Below are positions 25,401 to 40,400 of a stretch of DNA of 64,000 nucleotides, piece after piece. The DNA comes from Tubulanus polymorphus (taxonomy: Eukaryota; Nemertea; Palaeonemertea; Tubulaniformes; Tubulanidae): contig NC_134027.1 in assembly GCF_964204645.1 (NCBI RefSeq), forward strand, positions 18,404,485 through 18,468,484, in the 5' to 3' direction. How positions within the stretch are numbered: the first letter of the stretch is position 1; every line of letters begins with the position of its first letter. A program made the translations under genes and the position numbers. Under the pieces are notes generated by a model. The model was not told the DNA's origin. It made no database searches and was given only the letters and a program-made list of their open reading frames with translations.

Positions 25401-28400
25401 TGGTGAATAATGACACGCTATCAGCATTCTACAAAGCAGTTGTCTTATTTTACCAAGCAGCATGTTCTTATATAAAGGATAAGATCAACCCTGAAAAAGA
25501 ACCATTGTGGTATCATGTTCAGGTAAATATCTTCACTGAAATTGATAAGCCACGATGATCAAAGGATGGCTTAAGTTGGGTGCCCTACAACAAGAAAGGT
25601 TACTGTCGAATGTTTAATTATGACGACAGTAAGCTTTGCCTTTGATGCAAATTATTTAAATCTATGAATGTAATATACATACTTTCTTTTGTCCCAGGTA
25701 TAAATGTCATTTGCTCCATGTATTTTGAAAAGAAATGTATCTTCTTTGAAATTTCTTTCGCTTCAGGTGGCTGATATCACAAGAAGGCAGAACTCGTCAT
25801 TTGCTAGTATTAAATATTTCCTCGAGAGATTTGGTTGCCTGTCAGATGTTATTGACCAAGATGAGTTACATATGGAGTTCCTGGACTTCCAGTCATTACA
25901 AGATTCAGAATTACCTCAAGAGTTGTTTACCATTCCATCATCAAAAGACATCAACGAACCACGTCCAATTGAAGATCAGTGGAACATGTTGGGGAAATTA
26001 ACAGATTTCAACCATGCTCCAAGGTATTATTATTGCCTATTCACATTTTCATTAAAGTTTATTTGCACTGGTTCATTTTCTTTTACCCCTATAGTCAACC
26101 ATTAGCATTATGAATCACGCCCGTCCCATCCAATGTTAAATGTCTCCTAAACCTTTGCTGATTTAATAAGCTACCACATATGTTACTACCACTATCTCCA
26201 CATATGTTCATGCCACTTCACAAATCTTTTTAGGTTCAAGCAGCTAGAGAAATTTATGATGTGTATACTTCTTATTCCGGTATCGAATGCCCCTTGTGAG
26301 AGGGTGTTGTCCACTGTTAAAAAAACAAAACGATCTTCAGGAGTACATTGAAACCAGAAACTTTGGAGTCGATGATGATCCTAAAAGCACGCGGGGGCAA
26401 TTGTTACAACTCTAACCCATCAGAAGAACTTCTAAGAAAAGCTAAGGCTGCAACATTTCGGTACTTACAGGAAAAACATTAATTAGTAAATAATTAAACT
26501 GTTTCTAGACATTGAATTCTCAGAAGAACCAAGGAAAGTAGTTATCTACATGAGTTTATTATTAGCCCACTTGGGACTTTAGTGTTTATTTTTCTGCAGT
26601 TGTGTTTGTAGATAAGTTAATGGAGTTGTACTGTTGTATGTGCATTTATCAGAGTTTATTAGTTGGTTAGTTTGTGGTATATGTAGTATTAATCAAATAT
26701 GGACCATGTGCATTACAGCCTTTGTGATGAAAAAAAAGTATTTTTTGATAGCAATGATAGCAATAATGCGTAATTCTAATGTGTGTATATTCCTTTGTGA
26801 AGGAGAGTTTAACAATCAATTTTTTAATAAATACAAACAGAATTTTATCATTATTTCGTGTTTTTCTTGGTATTATCTGGTCGTTTCGGCTGCTACTGAG
26901 AATCAGTGATTTGCTACTATCACTAGACTGTTTGATTTTGCCCTGCTACTGACTGAAATAAGAAAACTACTATCAAAATTGTATTGTGTTACTACAAAAA
27001 AATTTTGAAGTTGGCAGGTCTGAATACCAATAAACTGACGTTTGTACTAGCCGCACCGTTTTCCGCAAATTCAATTCAATGTTAGAGCGCTGTTGATGTT
27101 AATCTTGCTCTAAAAGTAACTGGTGTGAAATATGCTGTCACTTATATGATTTATCGTTATCGTTGTATGTATTTGTAATCATTTTTAAAAATCAGTAAAA
27201 TGAAAGAAATTATAATCAACAAAATATAGCTGCAAGGCAGCAATAACAGATTTTCTGCACAATTTTCGTATTCTTGTTTATGTCTGGATACTGTCGACCA
27301 CGATTGCGTGTATGCTGACGCAGCTACACCATGCTATTGAAAATGAGAATTTAGAATCCTGGGGCTGGTGGTTTTATAAACTGGTATTAATTTTAACCCA
27401 GGGGTTAACTTAATAAAAAATGAATTGAGTTAGCCCCAGGGTTATAGATAATACTTCTCTATAAAACCGAGCCCTGTTCGACGATCAAAGCAGTTTTATA
27501 AAAGGAAGGTCTACAAACAGTCAATTTGGCCTACCTGAAACCATGGATTACTGGACCAAATGGTTATTTGACTCTGAAAAATCGACTTTTAGGAACTGAT
27601 GCTGGTTCATTGGTTATTGACCGCGACCAGCCACTTATTTTGACTCATTGAATTGATGTTGATATTTGAGAATAATATTTGTTTTCTGCTTATTTTTGTT
27701 ATAGACATATGAGTCTGTTACTAATCACTGGTGGAAATGTCAAATGGATGAATGGGAACGTGAGAAACAGAACATATTAAATGCCTTAGTCGGTTCAGGT
27801 GAATCTATAGACCTTACACAGGATATAGAGGTAGAATTATTGAGACAACTTCCATTTAGTTATACACTTACATGCCTATACACTATAGATTTTAACTTGA
27901 TTACTGCTTTTTTAATCTCTTTTAGTCAACTCCAGTTAATCTGATAAATATGCAAACTCGCAGTGCTCTGGATAATATTGAAATGGCATATGCCAGACAG
28001 GTAGGTTTAATTCATATTTTTGCTTTTCGATTGCTGATGCATGTTATCCATTACCAACTTTACAACTTAGAACCAATGGTTACCGCATGAAAATGTCATT
28101 TCCATTCGAATCACGAAGGTACAGAGCCCCAACTTTCAGCGACCTTGACACCAAACACGTGAACTATCTAGGTGCGCGAATGTTGTTATGACATCATAAT
28201 ACTCTGAATAAACAACACCGCGCTTTCTCGCGATACGCGCATGGAAGGATCTAAAGTCTATTCTGCGATGTATTTTCAATAATGTTTATAAAAGAATCCA
28301 TTTAAAGACTGTAATTAACATGCAAAACATGAAATTGATTGAACAGAGATGAGAATTCCCCGCGGATCCGCGGTTTCCCGCGGATTTCAGTATTGAAAAA

Positions 28401-31400
28401 TATCAATTTTCCAAATAGTCTAAAAATGATGTAAAAGTATGGGGGGGGGGGGGGTGATGATCTCACTCAATTGGTCCGGCGCGATCGGTAATCAGGTGAA
28501 CCGTAAAAGCGTTCAGTGCCTGTTTTACTTATCGTCACGTAAAAGTATCGCATTTCAATGCATATTCATTGCAACACAGTGATTTTGTATGTACATTTGT
28601 ACTACGATGAGTTTGTATGTATTTTATCGATCGGTTGCAGACACGCACGCACAGCAACAGTAGTAACGTATATAGGTCTACTTACTGTTGCTGCGTGTGT
28701 GTGGCGAACGTTTTCGGATATTATACACTACTTGGTGATGATTTTTAGTGAGCATTCATCGGCGCATTTTTACTGCAATAATTCAGGGCTCGACCCGTAA
28801 TGCATGAGATGCTGAATGTCATCAAATGAGGATGTACCACATTGGAACTAGCCATTACCTTCCAAAATATAATAGTCGTTCATGGGTTCGAGATCGCTCT
28901 AAGTGCTCGGAAAACGTATTTAATTTCTAAAATTTTCTTGGGGGAGGGCCCCCAAACCCCCCCGAAATAGCTTCGTGCCTTCGGCGCTCGCTAGTGCTGA
29001 CGGCTACGCCGTCAGCTGGTTCGCGTATGTCACTCAAGAAAAATAACCCGCGGATTTTACAGGTCGGCGTTCTCATCCCTGATTGAAAGAAACATAGCTG
29101 GAAGATTAGTTTTAAAAGTTTGATTGTTGTCAATCATCAATTACCGCTAGTCAAAATGGCGGCCGTCATGATAAACAAGACGGATAATTTTCTTTAAAAG
29201 GGCAAATGCCATCAAAATTGTACTTTCCGCGATTTCTTAATCAGAAGAAACTTAAATATACATATAACGACCTGAGATGTGACTTATTGAAAAAAGGAGC
29301 AAGAATTAGCGGTAATTGTTAGCGGAATAGTCATCTATTTATCCTTCACTCTGTGTGTATAGTTCATATTCAACCCACGGGTGGCGCTATTCATGATGTT
29401 AGTTATGAAAATCAACACAAGCACGTGTGCGGGCCAGTACGCGAAGCCTATGTATAATCGATAAAATAAACACCATTTGTTCACCGTGTTCACCGTATTC
29501 ACTGACCTACAGCGCTACTCACTTATGTACGATTATCATGTCATATACAACCGTAGCAACACTATACTATGGTTAGTGTTTATTAATTCAAATCACTCCC
29601 AAAATGATAAAATATCGCATGAAATGTCTAGTGAAATGTCTGGAAGCCGCGAGCGTTTGTCAGAGATGACGTCAGAAACACGCACCTGCTAAGATAAACA
29701 ATAACAGTGAGCATGCGCTGAAATTGCCGATTTAATAGTCATATTTCGCAGTAATGGCTGAACTAAAATTCAAACCAATTCCATATTTGATATTTGATAC
29801 ATCACAATTGAAAATGAATTTTACACAATATTCCATTTTGATGGCATATGCTCTTTAACTGATTGGATCTGGTATAAAATGTAGTATTTCATATCACAAA
29901 TGGCCCAAATCCGTTTAAAAGAATAACAGTACCGCACTCAAGGCACCAAGGTTGGAATATGGCTATGGATCATGATAAAATAGCGCACTACGACCGATAA
30001 AATATCAGCTGTCGGTACTTGGTCATGGTAAGCCTACGCTGTCGGATCGAAATGGAACCTGATTCCTGAAGAAGCCAAGGTCCTAATGAGAAGAATAAAC
30101 GAAACAAATGTAAGTGTCCTGCAGTCAATTCTACAGTGTCTAATTATCTTCCAGTGTCTACTCCTCCACACCTTTATGTAGTCTACAAAAACATGGACAA
30201 GCCATACTTTAGATTAGGTTCTCATCAAACAATCTACTGGGGGTTGGGTGTACGTGTAGGTAGTGTACTCACTGCTACTTAGCTGATACTTATCTTATTT
30301 TTAGGCAACAGTTTTGACAGACCACCTAACTACTAGTTAGGCCTAATGTTTTTTCCATGGACGCGAAAAGTAGGCCTAGGCATCTTAGAGTCATAAGTAG
30401 TTAGGCTAGGAACATTCATGTCATTTATTTGCATTACTAAGAAGTCTTTCCACATGCAATTATTTTTATTTCAAATGTAACGTTTCTTTTTCAGAGAATT
30501 TAGCCTGTTAGAGGAACCCGAGAAATGCTAATTTTGAGGTCAACTTGTGACTAGATAAGCCAGGTTTACAGGATTAGAGAGTAGGCCTCAATGACTGAAT
30601 GGTGAATACCGTAAAAACCGGCGTATAAGTCTACGCGGCGTATAAGTCGAGGTCGATTTTTAGACCTACATTTCATGATTTTAACATATATCCGGCTTAT
30701 AAGTCGAGTCCCTTCTCTTAGAAGAATAATTACTTGTATCATTATATTGAATAGTTTGTTTTGATAACGATGTGCGTTTTCACGCACGCCGCCGCGCGTC
30801 AGCCTGATTGCTGCTGTGTGTTAATCAATAGAATGTTACACACACACTCAGGTATAATACACTACCATACAGTGATACAGTAGTGTGAGTCACACGCTAT
30901 ATATAGCCTAATGTATTAAGCGCTGCTATGAGCGCCCATATATGAATACATCGTTTTAAATGAAGCTGTGTCAAAATGAAAGGTTTTTTTCATTAAATAA
31001 CTTTATTTATCATGAATAATTATTGTAACTGTTATAGCAGTGAGAAGATGAACACTGTCTTTTTTGTCTGGTAGAATCAATATTTCTTGTGACCTGAAAA
31101 TACTTAGTAGAAAACTGTACTCGGAGTATAAGTCGAGGTCAATAATGTAATGGTAAAATCAAGGATTAAAAACCCGACTTATGCGCCGGTTTTTACGGTA
31201 CATCACCTGTAGTCATTGCTGCTGTATTGAATTATTTATCTTTCTGCAATCAATTGATTTTTTTGTTTGATTTTATTCATCTTTAGGTGATGCAGATATC
31301 AAGTGCAAGGATATGAAGTTGAATCTTTAAACTGGAGATTGTCAAAATTTTACTTGTTTCCATCTTTTCACTTTTATGTTCGAATAAATCTAAACATATA

Positions 31401-34400
31401 AAAGAGCTTTTTCTTATGCATATTCCTGAAGTCATGAATAATTCCTATTCATTTCTACTAACAAGAAAAAAAGAGAAGCTTCGTCTACACTTGCATCTTC
31501 TACCAAGGTTATGCATCTACACTAAGCTCGAAACACTGGTTGAATGCAGAAGAGCCAGGTTTTTGAAAAAGGAATTATTAAACCTATTGAGAATCTACAG
31601 ATGTGGATTCAGTTACTGGAGCTGAATTAAGTGTAGATGCAGCCCTGCAAATGCTGGGTTTTGATGAACCTGCGTACTTCGAAACGGGTTCAATGAGCTA
31701 TGTAGACGTGGTTATATGTATCGAAGTCAGAAAAAAGCATATTGAAAGTGCATCAATATTTTATTATGCCCCGGCTCAACTTAAGTTGAGAGGGGGCATA
31801 TAGATTTACCCCTGTCTGAGTACGCCGCCGCCGCAAATGACGTTAACAGTCGAGACTCTGCAATTGTTGACCGATTCATTTCAAACTTGGTAAACGAGTA
31901 GGATATCACTTGGGCCAGAACCCTATTTAAAATTGGGTCGATTTGATTCAAATTATGGCCACCAGGGGGCTGAAATGAAAAACAAAGTTAACAGCCTAGA
32001 TGCCGCAATTGTTGACCGATTCATTTCAAACTTGGTACACAAGTAGGATATCACTTATGCACCAGTCAATGAAAGTTCCCGTCCTACGGGGGCCGGGAAA
32101 CGAAAAAATTAGTGGCGACGCTAGGATCGCTCAATCGGAACTTTTTTCCCGCTACTGGTAACGTTATTTTTATCGCTTCCGTAGCGCTATGGATCGCCTA
32201 CACACAGGGGGATTCCTGTGCTATGGATCGCTTAAGTATGTGGAGAATTGTGCGCTACGGATCGCCGTGTGGTACCAGGAATACTTGAACACTAAAACTG
32301 GTATCTGCAGTTTGAGAACCGTAAAAATTCTGAAATTCGATTTCTCTAAATGATGTCATCAGAAAAATATTACAAACCAATGTTTGAAAAAAGTGATCTA
32401 ATTGAGCTCTTTAAAATGGTAAAAATACGAATTTATGGAAACAAAAAGTTTGTTGGTGAAGATGGCGCTAGCTAGCGCTGTGGATCGCTATGGTTCGACG
32501 TTGCGGGTGAGGACATCAGCGCTATTTGGCGTTGTTGATCGGGTCCGTACACAAGGACTGGTCACTAAAGCTGCACTGATACCGGTATGCGATCCACTCA
32601 TCTTTTCACTGGATCGCCTCTATCTCGGCGCTATGGGTCGCTAATTTTTGTTTCCCGGCTTCCGTAGGGCGGGAACTTTCATTGACTAGTGCATTAGGCT
32701 AGAACCCTATTTATAATTGGGCTGATTTGATTCAAATTTTGGCCATCATCGGGCTGGCATAAAAAACGTTAACAGCCTAGATGCGGCAATTGTTGACCGA
32801 TTCATTTCAAACTTGCTACACAAGTAGGATATCTCTTGGGACCGAAGCCTATCTCAAATTGGGTCGATTCGATTTGAATAATGGCCACCAGGGGGCCGAC
32901 ATGAAAAATGATGTTAATAGGCTAAATGCCGCAATTGTTGACCGATTCATTTCAAACTTGGTACACAAGTAGGATATCACTTCGGCCAGAACTTTATTTA
33001 GAATTGGGTTGATTCAATTCAAATTATTGCCACCAGGGGGGCGACATAAGAACGACGTTAACAGCCTAGAGGCCAAAATTGTTGACCAATTGCTTTCAAA
33101 CTTGGTACACAAGTAGGGTATCACTTGTGCCAAAACCCTATTCAAAATTGGGTCGATTCGATTCAAATTATTACTAGAGGCTGCAATTGTTGACCGTTTC
33201 AAATTATGACTATCAGGGGAAAACAGCCTAGAGGCTGCAACTGTTGATAGATTATTTACACTTTGTACACATGTTCGCTAATATCATTCTTATAGAAAAA
33301 ATTGTGGCCATGATATTTCTAACGCATTTACCACAAACCCTGTAACTTCATGTGGCGGTAAATTTCAGGCCTGTGGCATTCGAGGCTTTGCCTCATTCTA
33401 GTTTCCAACCTAAAACTACGAGACATAGACGGTCTGAGAATGCTGCAAGCTATGTGAGAAATTTCGGTTATTAATTTGTAAAATGTATTGATATGATATG
33501 GAAGGCCAACTGCTGAATTCCATTGGTACCATCAGAACCAAATGCGCGCTAATTGCCATCTACCTGAAATATACAAATGTCAATATTATGTTATAAACAA
33601 ATAGATATGAAAAAAATGCAAATTTCTGCTTGATACAACTTACATTTGAATGGGAAAAATCGGCTATAAAACATCTGCTATGTCTGACAAATAACTAACG
33701 AATGCTATAAAACAAAAAATATATTATCTTAATCCTTTAACTGGCAATCGGTCGCTAGTGACCGATTTGAATAGACAAGCTATAGTGAATAGAATAGTCA
33801 AGTATTGATTTCAGTGAAGCATTCTAACTCATTTTCCTATCAGCAGATGGCGACACCAGACGGCAGAATATCGTTAGTAGTAATGGCCAATGCACTAAAG
33901 ACGTTCTCTAGTGAGTTTGGCTGATAATTTGGACTAAGTAATGAAAGATTCTGATGATAATTCGTATTGGGATGAATTTCATGACATTTTTTATTATGGG
34001 TGGCCCAAAAATCTGGATGACCTTGGGATCTGTGACCTTGGGGTCAGACCCTGAAGGTAACCCCCAAAATTCGCAAACATGGTATCACTTGAAAGCTTGT
34101 GAAAAGAGCTTTCACAAAAAACATACAGTATGGGGTTATCCCTCATATCTACTGAGTTATTAAGTTTTCCCCTTGCAAGGTCCAAAATCACTCATAGGCC
34201 GAAAAATACTTGCCGGTTAAAGGGTTAAACATAAAATTAACAATTCAAAGACTTGTGGCAATCGTCCAACACATTATACATAGGTCCCTAGTACGCTAAA
34301 CACTGACTGAACCAGACCACCTGATGTCCTCTCAAGCAAAATTGAATTCGACCTTAGATGTGAGACGCATGAAAATGAGCCGTAGGCTGGTTTTCCACGA

Positions 34401-37400
34401 GAAACGGATCAAACAAATTTATTTCCCCTCAGCCGTTTCCACATCGAATGAGGATGTGCCACTTTGGAAATAGCATTACCTTCCAAAATATAATAGTTGT
34501 TCATGGGTTCATGGTCCCTCTAAGTGCTCGGAAAACGCTTTTAATTTCTAAAATTTTCACTCTCGTGAGTGCTGAGGGCTACGCCATCAGCTGGTTCGCT
34601 TGTCTAACTCGAGAAAAAAACCGCAGATTTTATAGGTCAGCGTTCTCATCTCTGATTCGAACCCCAATAGTATATGGTTATCTAGACAACGAATTCCTCA
34701 GAATACTGTACAGAATTCAATATCTTCCCATTTGAAATGCTTGGGTATTTGGAGTATGAATTTCGGGAGGCCAAAAGAACACGATTTGGTGTCCCACATC
34801 ATCAAATCTTATAGTATTATGTGGACGCCTTGACTATTTACTACAAAATAACAGGAACTTGTAATACATGAAAATAAATTGGAATGAGCTATTCTGTATC
34901 GGGATGAATTTGAATTTTCCCTTGAATTTTCTGAGGAGTAATAGAAACTATGTGGTGAAATTCCTAGACGTATCGGCCCCACTCCGCGCGGTTGCGCCAC
35001 CGCGCAGGATTTAAGCGAAGCAGCAAACACAAACATGGCCACTCTCTCAATTTTCAATGATAGAAATCGTGTGATCATTTCAATTATTTCCGCTGTTAGG
35101 GTTTTAAGGCACAATTTAAGTTGATGATGTGATATGGCGATGTTAATTAATGATAATTCCGCAGTGAAGCTAGTCACGAACAGTGCCGATTGAGTGTACA
35201 GCTGCCAAAAACACTAAAATGTGCGTAGTTGCGTAACTATTTGCAGTGAATTGCAGACGAAACATGAAACATAACGGCCGTTAAAATAAATTAAAATATA
35301 CCAATCGCAATTGTAAAATAAAAATGAGATAGAACCTAAGTTAAAATTCTGGCCATTTCTGAAATGTTATTACTAATTTTTAGTCAGTGCCGAACGTTAA
35401 GTTTTCCAACAATAATGAGGGGTGGTATGTAGTCATGCAATTCAAGTCATCATTTATTACACGTTACTTCCGTGTTGTTGAAAATCTCGCGAGTCCTGGA
35501 CCAAACCCCATTGAACAATGTGATCTGTGTGCTGGCCACAAATGCACACAGATCACACTACACTACCCATTACACACTCCAGTACCCACAGCTTTCATAT
35601 ATCCATCCAAATATTTAGAGTGTCTTTCTTCCTGGGTGCTAATGGGATAACGCTGTCATAGGAAATATTTCCTTACATAGAATTGGAATATTACCAGTCT
35701 TCTGTTCAGAGTAACATATTGAAACCTGACAATCTGTCTACTCATACTAGTGCCTATGCATATTTTGTAACCACTATCAATTGCAAGTTTGTAGCTTATG
35801 ACATGATTGTGTAAAGTTACGACGTCATTTTGCCATCCCATGTGGGGACTAAAGAAGACAGCTTATGCATGGTCCTCTTGAAACTTTGCATGATGCAGCT
35901 TGGAATTCTTTATGGATTTTTTTCGAAACGGGGTTTGCAGATTGGGACCGGTGAGATGACCAGCTCGATTGAAAATGGAGCTTATTGTCCTTCCTATATG
36001 CTCGATAAGGTGGCCATCTTGAATTTTTGTTAATTTCTTTATGCAATGACCGATTTCTCTCAAATTTTGCATGAGGAATGGTGCAGGTGAGACATCAGAA
36101 TGTTAGCCCATATTTGGAATTTCTTGATATTTTGTTTTTTTGTATTGTAGGTTTATGTTTACAATGATCAAGTGATACAACATGGTATTAAAGAGAAACT
36201 CCCAACGATGTTCAGTCAAGTGGGTGAAAAACTTGAAGATAAGGTAGAATAAAAATAGAACCTATTAACCCTTAGAGCATCAGAGCTGGAACCTGACGAC
36301 TTTCCAATTTTCAGCAATAGTCGGCTTTGTGAATGAATTGCTCTCATAATTCAGCCTACTCCAGTATTGTTAGATGGCGAATGATATGCATTTTATGTCT
36401 TTGTTCATCCGTTCTTCTGTAGACGGAATCCAGTTATTTTTGGAAGTTTTAACGATGCTTCAGTGTAATGCCTTGATAGTTGGTTTACACATGTATCTAC
36501 CGTAGACACATCTCTGGTCCAAAAACTGGCCTGGTTAGAATCAAGATGGCCGACTGGCAGCCATTGATGTTTGATCAATTTGACCGATCTAAGCTTTAAA
36601 ATTTTAGATAATTGGAAAATTTCCTTAGCTTTTAAGTAATTTGACCTGACCTGTCATGACCTAAGTCATGAATAATCACTACCAGATGCGCATGTGCTTA
36701 ACAGTATGTAAAATGACAGGTGCATCCTCGCTAAAATAGACCCGGAATTATCAAAACATTTGGTAAAATATCGAGCTGTGTATTAACAATTACTGTGAAG
36801 AAAACAAAAATATGGCGCATTTTTAAATTTTGGTCACTGACATGAAAGTACCATTGGCGTCTAGGTAAAGGAAGAACTGTAGCATATTAACTTCCACTAA
36901 TCGTTGGGTATGATACATGTACGAGTGAGGGAGGTAAGTCTTCAGTTTCTTAAATAAATTAATGAATTACATCGAATGAAAAGGCCTTGTTTTTCATGAC
37001 TGAACCTCGTTTGCCCAGTGAATCGGAATATTAACTCCTTTCAGCTGTTTTGTTTGCTACTTCAGTAATTTAGAAGAAAAATATAATCTGCCTCCCCTTC
37101 ACTACTCAGTGGACTCGCTAGCCTTGGGATTGTGCAATACCGATTAATGATGCCAATGAGAGCTCTGCACATTTATCGACTTTCTTCCCCTTGAGTTGAG
37201 GGTGGCCATATTATATTTCTAAATGATAATATACAAACCGGATATTTTAGTGTCGTATAGCAACTCGCAATATTTGGTCATGCTTAATTAGTTGTTAGCA
37301 TCAGTAACACATACTGGTAAATATTTTCTCTTTCTTTAGGTATTCCCGGAGAGAATTGCCTCATTCACTACGGATTTATGAGCTACATATGTTTGAAATC

Positions 37401-40400
37401 AAGAGTGCATCGTGTGAAAACATGCCTCGAGTGAGGCCTAGTTTAAGTTTTCCGGGGAAACTGGCAGTGTTCCAATAAGCCACCATTCGTTCTTAGTGGC
37501 TATATTAAAGCTGGTAATGTTATTGCGCGAATATATTCAATGTACTGTTTCATTTTGAACGCAGAGATGAAGCTCCACACACAAAGTTAGAATTTTAAAA
37601 TAATTCTTAAAATCTGGGCTATAGACATATTTCCTGTGCACCACACGCAGATTTTTGATATTGTTTCCATTTAAAAAAGGTGATAAATTTGTTTTTTTTT
37701 TTGCCCTAAAATTTTGCCAAATATATTTCTACCTACCTACCTACCGACTCATCCTGAAAACTTGGTGTTATGGCAAACAGATGTATTTTGGGATGGCCCT
37801 ATCACTGTACCCCTGATCATTGTGGTAAGAATGTAAAAATAAAAGCTGATGTTGTTCTAAAATTGTATTATTCAGACAGGTTTATATAATAATACCATTC
37901 CGAAGACCTATTTGTAGAAAATGTAGGAGTATAAAAACCGCCTTAAGTCTAGGGTTTAACCCTGTTTTCCCGGAAATTTTGAATTCGGCTATGTCAAGAT
38001 ATCTTTCTGTAATCTGTATTATTATTACGTTGCAGAATCCGATATCGGCATCATTACAAACGGTTATTTCCTTAAAATATTTCTGGCCATGATGAATTCT
38101 ATTTCAAACAAAATGCATTCGCGTGCATGCCCGCGATACTAGAGGAGAGCTCGGCCTCCCCTAAACACAATCAGTAGCGCTGTGAATCAAACTTAAAAAA
38201 CAAATCGCTAATTGCTGATCGGCTATTTCCGCCTGGGGTTCAGAGTTCTCCGTGCAACATTCACAGACATAGATAAAGCGAGAAGCCTGTAAAATAGTAT
38301 CAACAACTCATTTATTAACTGATACAAATTACAAAATGAAAAATTTTCAGCTTATCAAGACACAGATTTTTGGGACAATTGCTGGTAGAGCAGCTGGGGA
38401 CAATCTGGCATCATGTCAATCAAAGCAAAGCTGCTAATTATAAAACGGAATTGAGTTGTGTAGAAAAAACAATATACAATATACAATATCCGTGAGTCCC
38501 TGGAGTCGGTGTTACGGCAAACAGACAATTATTTTGGGATGGCTTGATGTAGATTTTTTACGACGCCATTCACTGCGACCACCAGCGACGATTATGTCGC
38601 AATGACTCATCGACCTACGCTCCCTTGGGACGGGTTGCGACTGTCAGCAAAGCCAGTCACAAGGAGTCGCACGTGTTCTACTTTCTGCGTGGCGACACAA
38701 CCGTCACAACCGACCTACGCGCTCTTGCGACTGGCAGAAACTAGTCGCACACAGTCGCTGACAATCATATCGCAACTGACTTGCACCGAAACTTGCAATG
38801 CAACGCGAGGATCGCATCGCGTCACAAGGCCGACGTACGTCCGGCTTTAAGTTACTGCGGAGCCCCAGAAATATCTTTTTTTTTTTCGTTCAAAAGACCT
38901 TTCACTCGAAAAATTCTTTCGTCGATTGAACCAATTTGAAAAAATCGTTAGAACAAAGTTTAATCAAATTTTTTTGTCCAAACGGAAGGTTTTTCGTTCG
39001 AACAATCGTTCGAATGAACAGAATCATTTTAACTTCAACAGAATTTTCTTGTCAGAACATTAAGTTTTTTCGTTCGAACAAGTATATTGTAAAAAGTTTT
39101 TTCTCCGAACCAAAAGTATTAAGTACTTCGTTCAATCGAACAGAATGGTTTTCATTCAAACATTCTTTCGAAAAAAATTTTTTTCGCTCAACCAAATTTT
39201 TTTGCCGGGACAAAAAGTTTTTAATTTCAACAATAACATAGCTTTCTTTCGAACACATTTTTTGTCAGAATGAAGAAAAGATTTGGTTCAAACAAAAAGC
39301 GTATTGTTCGATCAAACAAATTGTTTTCATTCGAACAAGATTTCTGCCGGTTGGTCTCCTTACCGGCGGCAATGAAATGCTGTCGGTGAATTTGTTTCTA
39401 TTATTGCCATAGGTGATATAAATAACCCGCGGCACACCTGGTTCACAATATAGGTCAGCCGTCAATCACCTGCAGTTCTTGACGCTGCATTATAAAATAT
39501 AAATTAGCGCTGCCACTTGACCTATTTATCTAACTTCAGTCAGAGCTCCATCCAGATTTACTGATAAACAATGCGCAGCATACATCTATAAGAAATACAG
39601 GCGGTGTCAGCAGTGAGCCGCGCGTGTGTCTGTGTATACCGTATTTTCCGGTGTACAAGTCGACTTGGTGTATAAGTCGAGGTCAAATTTTCAGTTTAAA
39701 AAGTTGTACTAAGGCTATAGTCGGTGTATAAGTCGAGATCCTGTCATCATGTGTTTACATATGTCACTCCATTCTCATAGTAGTTGAGAGTCTTTACCAC
39801 TGTTTGTAATTAAACATTGGGATCTGTTGTTTCTGATAGTAAATTACCGGATGAGTGCTCATTGATTGTATCCACGTGTTGAATGTATTGTATATACATT
39901 GAATGCTGCGTGCCTGTAGTCTAGTATTAGACTGCTGTGTATTGATTATTGGCACGCTGCCACAGCAGCGCAGCTATATAAAGTGCTTTACAGTTATACA
40001 CGCGCGCGCTTTTCTTTCTCATTTGATTTTTAATATCAGTTAATTTTGAACCATTTCCAAACTATAAGAAACTATTTTACTATTTTATCCTAAATTCTAA
40101 TTGGTATGCGTGTGTAGCCTAACATAAATGAATATTCCATTTCATCATGGCAACCTTGAACTCTTAAACATCGCCAGTTTAAACGATATTGAAAGTGTAT
40201 TCGGTGCATAAGTCGACCTACGTTTTTTGGACATGATTTTTGGTCTCGAAAAACTCGACTTATACACCGGAAAATACGGTATAGGTTTCAATAATCGCAT
40301 GTATAGAATAGTCACGGCGATGAATAAACACATCGGCTCGGCGACTATTGTGCTTAGGGTTTTTCAGCCTCCTACATCCTCAATTAAGACAAACGAATTG

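Larger units (their letters stand above)
22517..27022 (+). mobile_element. hAT transposon 1, near full length, 6-bp target duplication
   Basis: Left end CAGGGCTACCAATG, right end TTGGCAGGTCTG (inverse of CAGACCTGCCAA). AATACC occurs at 22511-22516 and 27023-27028. The interior holds a five-exon transposase gene on the plus strand. Near the left end (about 22650-22770) TTCACTCCGGYGTTCCGTTA plus GAATGCCAATCGAAT is repeated, as expected of subterminal transposase-binding repeats. Confidence 0.85.

Noticed and set aside
28980-29020. Rho-independent terminator-like hairpin (GACGGCTACGCCGTC)
   Set aside because: The sequence is nuclear animal DNA; the hairpin is part of a MITE.
38602-39241. Frames of 82 and 101 codons
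   Set aside because: Products of the GTCGCA and TTCGTTCGAACA repeats; both strands are open, which is typical of low-complexity DNA.
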